This document shows, piece after piece, positions 17,803 through 25,389 of a DNA stretch of 64,000 bases; the first letter of the stretch is position 1, and every line of letters begins with the position of its first letter. Made by a program: the position numbers and the translations under genes. The stretch lies in the NCBI RefSeq assembly GCF_036621415.1, contig NZ_CP030941.1, positions 1,426,001 through 1,490,000 on the forward strand, written 5' to 3'. This DNA comes from Nitratireductor thuwali. Its GTDB lineage: Bacteria; Pseudomonadota; Alphaproteobacteria; Rhizobiales; Rhizobiaceae. Below the pieces are notes generated by a model. It ran no database searches. It saw only the letters and a program-made list of their open reading frames with translations, and was not told the DNA's origin.

Positions 17803-18660
17803 ATGGCGCGCATGATGCCCCTGGACGAGGCGGTGCGGCAGAATCTTCGCCCGGGCGACACCGCCGCCTTCGAGGGCTTTACCCACCTCATCCCCACCGC
17901 CGCCGCCCACGAGGCGATCCGCCAGAAAATCGGCAACCTGACGCTCATCCGCATGACGCCGGATGTGGTCTACGACCAGATGATCGGCATGGGTCTGGTG
18001 AAGAAGCTCGTCTTCTCCTACGCCGGCAATCCCGGCGTCGGCCTCCTGCGGCGCATGCGGGATGCGGTGGAGAACGGCTGGCCGCAGGCGGTCGAGGTGG
18101 AGGAGCATTCCCATGCTGCGATGGCCAACGCCTATGAGGCGGGCGCGGCGGGCCTTCCCTGCGCAATCTTCCGCGGCTATCGCGGTGCCGAGCTCGCCCG
18201 CGTCAACCCGAACATAAAGTCCGTCACCTGCCCCTTCACGAGCGAGCAGCTTGCTGCCGTCCCCGCGATGAGGCCGGACGTCACCTTCATTCACGCCCAG
18301 AAGGCCGACCGCAAGGGCAATGTGCTGGTCGAGGGGATCATCGGCATCCAGAAGGAAGCGGCCCTGGCCGCCAGACGCACGGTCGTGACGGTCGAGGAGA
18401 TCGTCGACGATTTCAGCAACGCCCATCCCAACCTGTGCATCCTGCCCCACTGGACCATCGATGCGATATCGCTCGTGCCCGGCGGCGCCCATCCCTCCTA
18501 CGCCCATGGATATTACGCCCGCGACAACGCGGCCTATCTGGAATGGGACGAGGTTTCCGCCGACCGCGAGCGGTTCCATGTCTGGATGGAGGAAAATGTC
18601 CTGAACGCGCGGCCCCAGGACTTCGCCAACCGAGTGGAAAAGCTGAGGACGGCGCAATGA
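17803..18660 (+). CDS. pcaI: 3-oxoadipate CoA-transferase subunit A (CatI/PcaI type)
   Basis: A 285-residue alpha subunit of the longer CatI/CatJ class of family I CoA transferases, similar in layout to glutaconate CoA-transferase (FEGFTHLIPTAAAHEAIRQ, SYAGNPGVGLLRRMRDAVE, VTCPFTSEQLAAVPAMRPD). With the beta subunit it moves CoA from succinyl-CoA to 3-oxoadipate. The ATG follows AAGGAGAGG. Its stop overlaps the next start by four bases (ATGA). The thiolase downstream supports the beta-ketoadipate assignment. Confidence 0.88.
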   Translation: MARMMPLDEAVRQNLRPGDTAAFEGFTHLIPTAAAHEAIRQKIGNLTLIRMTPDVVYDQMIGMGLVKKLVFSYAGNPGVGLLRRMRDAVENGWPQAVEVEEHSHAAMANAYEAGAAGLPCAIFRGYRGAELARVNPNIKSVTCPFTSEQLAAVPAMRPDVTFIHAQKADRKGNVLVEGIIGIQKEAALAARRTVVTVEEIVDDFSNAHPNLCILPHWTIDAISLVPGGAHPSYAHGYYARDNAAYLEWDEVSADRERFHVWMEENVLNARPQDFANRVEKLRTAQ

Positions 18661-19469
18661 CCCGACAGGATTTCACCCCGAACGAGATGATGACCATCGC
18701 CGCCTCGCGCGCGCTGACCAATGAGGACGTATGCTTTGTCGGCATCGGTGCACCTTCGGCGGCCTGCAATGTCGCCCGCCTCACCCATGCGCCCGACATC
18801 ACGCTGATCTACGAGTCGGGCACCATCGGAACCGCGCCGGACGTGCTGCCGCTTTCCATCGGCGACGGCGAATTGTGCGAGACAGCGCTGACCACCGTTT
18901 CCGTGCCGGAGATGTTTCGCTACTGGCTGCAGGGCGGCCGGGTCTCCATAGGCTTCCTCGGCGCGGCGCAGCTCGATCGTTTCGGCAACATCAATACCAC
19001 GGTCGTCGGTGACTATGATAAGCCCAAGGTGCGGCTGCCGGGCGGCGGCGGCGCGCCGGAGATCGCCACTTCGTCCGGCGAGGTCTACATCACCATGGCG
19101 CAGTCGAAGCGCGGCATGGTGGAGAAGATCGACTTCTATACCTCCTTCGGCCACGGCGATGGCGGCGACCACCGCCAGCGCCTCGGCATCGACACCAAGG
19201 GGCCGACGCTGCTGATCACCGATCTTGCCATATGGAAGCCGGACCCGGAGACGAAGGAATTTACCGTCCTCTCCCTCCACCCCGGCGTCACCCGCGAACA
19301 GGTGCAGGAAACCTGCGGCTGGACGGTCAAATTCGCCGACCGGCTGGAAGAGACGCCGCCGCCGACACCGCTCGAGCTTTCCACGCTCAGGGACTTGAAG
19401 GCTCGCACCGAAAGGGCGCACAAAGGCGCCGAAGCGCCTGGTGCGAGGAAAGGATCGAAAGATGGCTGA
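18657..19469 (+). CDS. pcaJ: 3-oxoadipate CoA-transferase subunit B (CatJ/PcaJ type)
   Basis: A 270-residue beta subunit. LIYESGTIGTAPD contains the Glu expected to form the glutamyl-CoA intermediate, and GGGGAPEIATSSGEVYI and KRGMVEKIDFYTSFGHGDG are typical of the CatJ class. The frame is open upstream inside pcaI, but the ATG overlapping the pcaI stop is the natural start. It overlaps pcaF by eight bases, so the three genes are translated as one unit. Confidence 0.88.
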   Translation: MTRQDFTPNEMMTIAASRALTNEDVCFVGIGAPSAACNVARLTHAPDITLIYESGTIGTAPDVLPLSIGDGELCETALTTVSVPEMFRYWLQGGRVSIGFLGAAQLDRFGNINTTVVGDYDKPKVRLPGGGGAPEIATSSGEVYITMAQSKRGMVEKIDFYTSFGHGDGGDHRQRLGIDTKGPTLLITDLAIWKPDPETKEFTVLSLHPGVTREQVQETCGWTVKFADRLEETPPPTPLELSTLRDLKARTERAHKGAEAPGARKGSKDG

Positions 19470-20667
19470 AGCCTTTATCTGTGACTATATCCGCACACCC
19501 ATCGGCCGCTTCGGCGGCGCGCTTTCCTCCGTCCGCGCCGACGATCTGGCGGCACTGCCGATCAAGGCGCTGATCGAGCGCAATCCCGGCATCGACTGGG
19601 CCGCCATCGATGATGTGTTTTACGGCTGCGCCAATCAGGCGGGCGAGGACAACCGCAACGTCGCACGCATGGCGGTGCTGCTTGCCGGCCTGCCGGTCCA
19701 GGTGCCCGGCTCCACCGTGAACCGCCTCTGCGGATCGGGCATGGACGCGGTCACCATCGCGGCGCGCGCCATCAAGGCGGGCGAGGCCGACATCATGATC
19801 GCCGGTGGCGTGGAATCCATGAGCCGCGCGCCCTTCGTCATGCCCAAGGCCGAAACCGCCTTTTCCCGGAATGCCGAGATCTACGACACGACCATAGGCT
19901 GGCGCTTCGTGAATCCTGTCCTGAAAATGCAGTACGGTGTCGATTCCATGCCGGAGACGGGCGAGAACGTCGCCGAGCAGTTCAAGATCAGCCGCGCCGA
20001 TCAGGACGCCTTCGCCGTGCGTAGCCAGGAAAAGGCCGTCGCCGCCCAGGAAAACGGCCGGTTGGCCAGGGAGATCGTTCCCGTCACCATACCCCAGCGC
20101 AAGAGCGATCCGGTCGTGGTCGGGAAGGACGAGCATCCCCGCCCAGGCTCGAGCGTCGAAAAGCTCGGCAAGCTGCCCACTCCCTTTCGCGAGAACGGCA
20201 CGGTGACCGCCGGCAACGCCTCTGGCGTAAACGACGGCGCCGCCGCCCTCATCGTCGCATCCGAGGAAGCGGCGAGGAAGTACGGCCTCACACCCATCGC
20301 CCGTATTCTCGGCGGCGCTACGGCCGGCGTCGAGCCCCGCATCATGGGCATGGGCCCGGCCCCAGCCAGCGAAAAGCTCTGCGCCCGGCTCGGCCTCAAG
20401 CCTTCCGACTTCGATGTCATCGAACTCAACGAAGCCTTCGCTTCCCAGGGCATCGCCGTCCTGCGTGAGCTCGGCATTCCCGAGGACGCACCCCATGTCA
20501 ACGCCAATGGCGGCGCCATCGCGCTGGGTCATCCGCTCGGCATGTCCGGCGCCCGCATCACCGGCACCGCTGCCCTCGAACTGCGCGAGAAAAATGCAAG
20601 GCTGGCGCTCGCCACCATGTGCATCGGCGTCGGCCAGGGCATCGCGGTGGCCCTGGAGCGGGTTTAG
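19462..20667 (+). CDS. pcaF: 3-oxoadipyl-CoA thiolase
   Basis: A 401-residue thiolase. The acylated Cys lies in VNRLCGSGMDAV, the His in NANGGAIALGHPLGMSG and the second Cys in TMCIGVGQG. With pcaIJ upstream it most likely cleaves 3-oxoadipyl-CoA to succinyl-CoA and acetyl-CoA; a general acetyl-CoA acetyltransferase is the alternative. The TAG stop (20665-20667) is formed by a genomic TA plus the first G of the second IS630 copy, so insertion left the protein intact but removed its native downstream sequence. Confidence 0.9.
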   Translation: MAEAFICDYIRTPIGRFGGALSSVRADDLAALPIKALIERNPGIDWAAIDDVFYGCANQAGEDNRNVARMAVLLAGLPVQVPGSTVNRLCGSGMDAVTIAARAIKAGEADIMIAGGVESMSRAPFVMPKAETAFSRNAEIYDTTIGWRFVNPVLKMQYGVDSMPETGENVAEQFKISRADQDAFAVRSQEKAVAAQENGRLAREIVPVTIPQRKSDPVVVGKDEHPRPGSSVEKLGKLPTPFRENGTVTAGNASGVNDGAAALIVASEEAARKYGLTPIARILGGATAGVEPRIMGMGPAPASEKLCARLGLKPSDFDVIELNEAFASQGIAVLRELGIPEDAPHVNANGGAIALGHPLGMSGARITGTAALELREKNARLALATMCIGVGQGIAVALERV

Positions 20668-21511
20668 AGCGGTTCAGGTTGTATCTGAATCGGAGGGGAT
20701 TCCGATTTCGGACGTTTTGTGATTCAAGATGCTGGCTGGAGTGGAGGCCAGCATCGGATGACGCGACCTCTTTCGAATGATTTGCGTGAACGTGTTGTCA
20801 GGGCGGTCGAGGCCGGCGAGAGCTGCCGGTCGGTGGCGGCTCGTTTCGGCGTTGCCGTCTCGTCGGCGGTGAAGTGGTCTCAGCGCTACCGTGCGAGCGG
20901 GTCTGTGGCGCCGGGCAAGATGGGCGGGCACCGCAAGCGCGTGTTGGAGCCGCACCGTGCCTTCATCGCCGAGCGGATCAGCCAGACGCCGCATCTGTCG
21001 CTGCACAAGCTGAAGGAAGAGCTGGCGGCGCGCGGCGTGAAGGTGTCGCACGATACGGTGTGGCGCTTCCTGCGCCGCGAGGGGCTTCGGTTTAAAAAAA
21101 ACACTGTTCGCCCTTGAGCAGGCCCGTGCCGATATTGCCCGCCGGCGGCAACGCTGGCGTTCTTGGCAGTCCGGTCTCGATCCGACACGGCTGGTGTTCA
21201 TCGACGAGACCTGGATCAAGACCAACATGGCGCCGCTGCGGGGCTGGGGGCCGAGAGGCAAGCGCCTGCGCGGCTTTGCCCCGCACGGCCACTGGCGCAC
21301 GCTGACCTTCCTCGGCGCTTTGCGCCACGACCGGCTGACGGCGCCTTGCGTCTTCGACGGACCGATCAACGGCCCGTGCTTCCGCGCCTATGTCGAGCAG
21401 CAGCTCGTGCCGGTGCTCAAACCGGGCGACATCGTCGTCATGGACATGTGTGGACGCCCCCGTTGGTGCAAGAAGAATCTTTTCGAAGAGCGCGGAGCGT
21501 GGTCAGGTGCT

Positions 21512-21633
21512 GACATGTGTCCGGCCTCTGATGCGGCGTTCTACATGCCGCGGGCCCGTATGGGAGTTCGCGGAGCGGGTCCAATTCAATCTCGCGTGCT
21601 CAAGGCACGTATCCATGATCTGGTTTTCCCGAT
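21512..21633 (-). ncRNA. Predicted bridge RNA/seekRNA of the IS1111 element, copy 2
   Basis: Same folds and guides as copy 1: target loop segments at 21587-21594 and 21612-21618 around the hairpin 21595-21609, and donor loop segments at 21514-21520 and 21560-21564. Ends are approximate. Confidence 0.72.
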
Positions 21634-21717
21634 CCCGTCTCGTTGACCGTTGCGCCATACTCTCCGTTCGACCTTCTCACACCATGGCAGCCCGCTCGAG
21701 GAGCGGTATAGAGCGGA

Positions 21718-22743
21718 CTATCCTGCTATGGCCGGCGTTCGATAGGTTCCGCCTCTGGCCATCAATGCCCACACGATGCGCGCCGTCTTGTTGGCCAAGG
21801 CGACGATGACCAGCATGGGTGGCTTGCGCTCAAGCATCCGCGAAAGCCACGGATCCCCGGTCGATCCCTTCCGCATGGCCCAGCGCACGGCGGCGCTGGC
21901 CCCAATGATCAGCAGCCGTCGCAGGGTTCGCTCGCCCATTCGAGACGTCTCGCCGAGCTTCTGCTTGCCGCCCGAAGAACGTTGCAGCGGCGTTAGTCCG
22001 AGCCATGCCGCGAAGTCCCGGCCTCTCTTGAAGGTCTGAGCGGACGGGGCCAACGCGGCAAGCGCCGTCGCGGTGACCGGTCCTATACCGGGAATGGTCA
22101 TCAAGCGCCTGGCTTCCGCATCCTCTCTGGCGCGCCGAGCGACCTCTCGGTCGAGCTCGGCCACTCTCGTATCCAGCGCCCGCAACTGCTCAACGAGTAG
22201 AGACAGGATCGGGCGGGCGGCTTCGGGGATGGCGGAACCCTTATCCTCAATCGTCGCGATGAGCTTGGCCACGTGGAAGAGGCCTTGCGCAGCCACAAGT
22301 CCAAATTCCGCAAGATGGCCGCGTATTGCATTGATCGTCTGGGTCCGCTGGCGAACGACAAGATCGCGGACGCGGAACACCATTGCCGCAGCCTGCTGCT
22401 CTTCGCTCTTCACCGCCACGAACCGCATGGTCGGCCGTTGCGCAGCTTCACAGATTGCTTCGGCGTCAGCCGCATCGTTCTTCTGACGCTTCACAAATGG
22501 CTTGACGTATCCCGGAGCGATCAGCCGGACTTCGTGCCCGAGCTTCGCGATCTCCCGCGCCCAGTAATGGCTGCCGGCGCACGCTTCCATGGCAACCGTG
22601 CAGGCCGGCTGATCGACAAGAAAGCGAAGTACCTGATCGCGGCGAAGCTTCTTCCGGAACAGCACAGCTCCCGACCCATCTGCGCCGTGCGCCTGGAACA
22701 CGTTCTTCGCCAGGTCCAATCCGATTGTGTTAACTTCCAACAT
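21718..22743 (-). CDS. IS110/IS1111-family transposase (copy 2)
   Basis: A 341-residue DEDD transposase with the same sequence as the product of 15149-16174: IGLDLAKNVFQ, KNDAADAEAI and the C-terminal TIPGIGPVTATAL and PLQRSSGGKQK region. Full length, no internal stop. Confidence 0.95.
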   Translation of the reverse strand: MLEVNTIGLDLAKNVFQAHGADGSGAVLFRKKLRRDQVLRFLVDQPACTVAMEACAGSHYWAREIAKLGHEVRLIAPGYVKPFVKRQKNDAADAEAICEAAQRPTMRFVAVKSEEQQAAAMVFRVRDLVVRQRTQTINAIRGHLAEFGLVAAQGLFHVAKLIATIEDKGSAIPEAARPILSLLVEQLRALDTRVAELDREVARRAREDAEARRLMTIPGIGPVTATALAALAPSAQTFKRGRDFAAWLGLTPLQRSSGGKQKLGETSRMGERTLRRLLIIGASAAVRWAMRKGSTGDPWLSRMLERKPPMLVIVALANKTARIVWALMARGGTYRTPAIAG

Positions 22744-23158
22744 GGACGCCTCCGTTCAAGTGATGATCAACGACACCACTTTGGCACAGCGATGCCGTGA
22801 GGGGGCGTCCACCCCATCAATCTCGGCTCGCACAAGTCGGCCGCCGTCCGGCAGATGATCAAAGCCGCCGGCGCAAGGCTCTGGTATCTGCCCCCATACT
22901 CGCCCGACCTCAATCCGATCGAGCAGGCCTTCGCCAAGATCAAGCACTGGATGCGCACGGCCCAAAAGCGAACCATCGAGGAGACATGGCGGCACATCGG
23001 CGGCCTCGTCTCCTCAATCCAGCCCAGCGAATGCAGCAACTACTTCCTCAATGCAGGATATGCTTCCGTCAAAACCTGAAAGGCTCTAGCCTTCGCGCCA
23101 TTCGTCCTGTCGCCACTTGTGGCCGCTTATAGCTACCTGGGCTGCATGGGAGCGCGCA

Positions 23159-23409
23159 ATGGCCACAGATATCGTTGTTAGCGCACGCATGGTGCCGAGA
23201 CGAAGCAGGAAGCAGCCGCCGCCCTCGCGGAGATGGGCCTGTCCGTGGCCGATTACGTCCGCATGGCCCTCATCCTTGTCGCGCGCGACAAGGCAGTGTC
23301 GTTCCCGGTGAAAGTGGCGAATGCCGCAACGGTCAAGGCAATGAAGGAACCGGACAGCAACAGCAGGAAGAAGCGCGCCAAGGATATGCCCAAGCTGCGA
23401 ACGTACTGA
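23159..23409 (+). pseudogene. RelB/DinJ-like antitoxin remnant, frameshifted
   Basis: An ATG at 23159 starts MATDIVVSARMV, the usual start of RelB/DinJ antitoxins. Near 23195 the frame changes by one base and continues as TKQEAAAALAEMGLSVADYV, then RMALILVARDKAVSFPV, to a TGA at 23407. Together the parts make one ribbon-helix-helix antitoxin of normal length. No toxin gene follows. It is probably a decayed fragment beside the IS junction; a sequencing error at one base is the alternative. Confidence 0.6.
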
Positions 23410-23438
23410 CACCACTGATCGAATAGCGCCAACCGGCC

Positions 23439-24032
23439 TCAACCAAGCGGAATATCGTTTCCCGCCTTGCCTTCCTGATAGGCGCGCGACAGCGCCTCAT
23501 ATGTCGCGGAGAGCGTCGCGACTCGCCCCTCCACCGCTTGCCGCTGCGCCTCCGGCAGGGCACTCGCGAGTTCGCGTATGGCGCGGCCATCCCAGAATGC
23601 GTTGCTGGAATTGTAGCCGCCGGGCTCCAGCGTGAAGACCTCCTTCAATATCTTCAGGTCGTGCGGAATAGCGAAACTGTCGCGGGAATCCATGTGGCTG
23701 AAGAGGTAATAGAAATTGTCGAACCCGGCCCAGGTGATGGCCGAAAGGCACAGCGAGCAGGGTTCGTGCGTTGACAGGAAGAGGCAGTCCTTCGTATCCG
23801 GCCGCGCGTCCCTTGGCAGCTCATAGAACCGTTTCAGCGCGTGAACCTCGCCATGCCATAACGGGTTCTCGATCTCGTTGTTGGTCTCCGCGACCACCAC
23901 CGAGAAATCGCTTTTCCTCAGTATCGCCGCCCCGAACAGCTTGTTGCCCGCCCTCACGCCTTCGACCGTCAGCGGCACGATCTCCCGCTCGATCACATCG
24001 AGCAGACGGTGGACGAAGGATGCATCCTTCAT
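23439..24032 (-). CDS. Nucleoside/nucleobase deaminase of the CDA fold
   Basis: A 197-residue zinc deaminase. Zinc and proton-shuttle motifs are WHGEVHAL (H-G-E in place of the common H-A-E) and HEPCSLCLSAITW (PCxxC). Homologues deaminate guanine, cytosine, adenosine or related bases. It is the last gene of a minus-strand operon, overlapping allA by four bases, so a substrate linked to purine breakdown is likely. A separate guaD gene exists in the same locus, which leaves the real substrate open. Confidence 0.8.
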   Translation of the reverse strand: MKDASFVHRLLDVIEREIVPLTVEGVRAGNKLFGAAILRKSDFSVVVAETNNEIENPLWHGEVHALKRFYELPRDARPDTKDCLFLSTHEPCSLCLSAITWAGFDNFYYLFSHMDSRDSFAIPHDLKILKEVFTLEPGGYNSSNAFWDGRAIRELASALPEAQRQAVEGRVATLSATYEALSRAYQEGKAGNDIPLG

Positions 24033-24529
24033 GGGTTCTCCCCAACATGGATCGTGAAAGGCTCGTCGAAGAAGAACTCTTCGAGATTGTTGCCTTCGCC
24101 GCCCCGGTCAATGACGAGGAAATCCTGCTCTTGGCCGATCGGCGTCAACACCGCATGCCAGACATTGCGCGCATAGTTCACGCCCTGCCCCGGCGCGGTG
24201 ATGAAGGCCAGCGGCTCGCCGGGAACGCCGTCATTGTCCGGGCACACCGCGACGAGGAAGGGACGCCCCGACAGCGGCATGAAGGCCTGGCTGCCGAGCG
24301 GATGCCGCTCGACCATGCCGAGCGTCAGCGGCATCGCATAGGGCTGGCCCCTAAAGATATTGATCAGCACCCGCGCGCCCTCGCCGACCGCCTCCACGCG
24401 CGCCAGATCGTGAAAGCGCCGGCAATTGCCCTCATTGATGAGAAAGCTGTCGGCTCCCTCCGTCTCGATGACGTCGCCGAAAGGCGCGAAAGCCTCCCGT
24501 GTCAGCGATTGCGCTTCGATGCGCTTCAT
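24029..24529 (-). CDS. allA: Ureidoglycolate lyase
   Basis: A 166-residue cupin-type ureidoglycolate lyase releasing glyoxylate and urea. Family features include LTREAFAPFGDVIETEG, RVLINIFRGQPYAMPLTLGMVERHPLGSQAFMPL (in two stretches) and PGQGVNYARNVWHAVLTPIG. It stands directly after the ureidoglycine aminohydrolase gene (13-bp gap) and overlaps the deaminase gene, so it belongs to the allantoin-degrading operon. Confidence 0.92.
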   Translation of the reverse strand: MKRIEAQSLTREAFAPFGDVIETEGADSFLINEGNCRRFHDLARVEAVGEGARVLINIFRGQPYAMPLTLGMVERHPLGSQAFMPLSGRPFLVAVCPDNDGVPGEPLAFITAPGQGVNYARNVWHAVLTPIGQEQDFLVIDRGGEGNNLEEFFFDEPFTIHVGENP

Positions 24530-24542
24530 GGGTCGAGCTCCT

Positions 24543-25379
24543 TCAACGGAACGGCGTACCGAGCTTGGGATGGCGATTCACATCCTTGTAGAGCAGATAG
24601 CGGAACGGGCCCGGCCCGCCCGCGTAGCAGGCCTGCGGGCAGAAGGCGCGCAGCCACATGAAGTCGCCCGCCTCCACCTCGACCCAATCCTGGTTCAGCC
24701 GATAGACCGCCTTGCCCTCCAATACATAGAGCCCGTGCTCCATGACGTGGGTTTCGGCAAAGGGAATGACCGCGCCCGGCTCCAAGGTTACGATCGTCAC
24801 ATGCATGTCGTGGCGAAGATCGTCCGCGTCGACGAAACGCGTGGTGGCCCATCTGCCCTCGGTCTTCGGCATCGGCGTGGGCGCAATATCCTTCTCGTTG
24901 ACGAAGAACGCCTCCGGCGCCCCGATGCCTTCTTCCATCGGCTCGTAGGCTTTGCGTATCCAGTGGAATCGCGCCGGCTCGCTGCCCGTGTTAAAAAGGC
25001 TCCAGCCGGCGGAAGGCGGCAGATAGGCATAGCCCCCTTCGCCCATCACATGCTCGCTTCCCTCGTGGGTGACGACCACTTCGCCGGACACCACGAACAG
25101 AACGCACTCCGCCGTTGAATCGGGCTCCGGGCGCGAACTGCCCCCGCCGGGCGCCACTTCCACGATGTACTGGGAGAACGTTTCGGCAAAGCCGCTTAAC
25201 GGCCGGGCGATGATCCAGCAGCGCGTCTCTTCCCAGAACGGCAGCCGGCTCGTCACGATATCGCGCATCACCCCCCTTGGAATGACCGCATAGGCATCGG
25301 TGAAGACGGCCCTGCCCGTCAGAAGCTCATCCTGCCCCGGATGCCCGCCGGTCGGCGCATAATAGCGGCGCGCGCTCAT
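24543..25379 (-). CDS. allE: (S)-ureidoglycine aminohydrolase
   Basis: A 278-residue bicupin. It starts MSARRYYAPTGGHPGQDELL, typical of the family, and the second cupin carries the metal site (THVMEHGLYVLEGKAVYRL). The enzyme converts ureidoglycine to ureidoglycolate and ammonia, the step before AllA. An open frame extends 186 bases upstream into the previous gene; the ATG at 25379 is chosen because it matches the family and clears that gene. Confidence 0.92.
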   Translation of the reverse strand: MSARRYYAPTGGHPGQDELLTGRAVFTDAYAVIPRGVMRDIVTSRLPFWEETRCWIIARPLSGFAETFSQYIVEVAPGGGSSRPEPDSTAECVLFVVSGEVVVTHEGSEHVMGEGGYAYLPPSAGWSLFNTGSEPARFHWIRKAYEPMEEGIGAPEAFFVNEKDIAPTPMPKTEGRWATTRFVDADDLRHDMHVTIVTLEPGAVIPFAETHVMEHGLYVLEGKAVYRLNQDWVEVEAGDFMWLRAFCPQACYAGGPGPFRYLLYKDVNRHPKLGTPFR

Positions 25380-25389
25380 ATCGTTCTCC

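Larger units (their letters stand above)
21447..22819 (-). mobile_element. IS1111-type (IS110 family) insertion sequence, copy 2
   Basis: Identical to copy 1, inserted at the same base of the IS630 transposase. Subterminal inverted repeats lie at 21450-21461 and 22801-22812, and core CA at 21445-21446 and 22818-22819. Identity of position fits either co-duplication of the nested unit or separate guided insertion into each IS630 copy; the complete sequence identity favours the first. Confidence 0.92.
20758..23079 (+). pseudogene. IS630-family transposase, split by an IS insertion (copy 2)
   Basis: Same structure as copy 1: first frame 20758-21117, run of eight A at 21094-21101, second frame with FIDETWIKTN, break after the VVMD Asp codon at 21445, and the C-terminal piece with NPIEQAFAKIKHW ending at 23079. 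The catalytic triad is separated by 1.37 kb, so no active protein is expected. Confidence 0.92.
20667..23086 (+). mobile_element. IS630-family element, copy 2, with the same nested IS1111-type element
   Basis: This repeats 14098-16517 at an offset of exactly 6,569 bp with no difference seen. It has the same ends, the same TA at both edges (20665-20666 and 23087-23088) and the same TTAGCC target. Shared sequence between copies runs from 14095/20664 to 16522/23091, only a few bases beyond the element on each side. The direct orientation makes the pair a substrate for deletion or tandem duplication of the pca genes between them. Confidence 0.92.
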
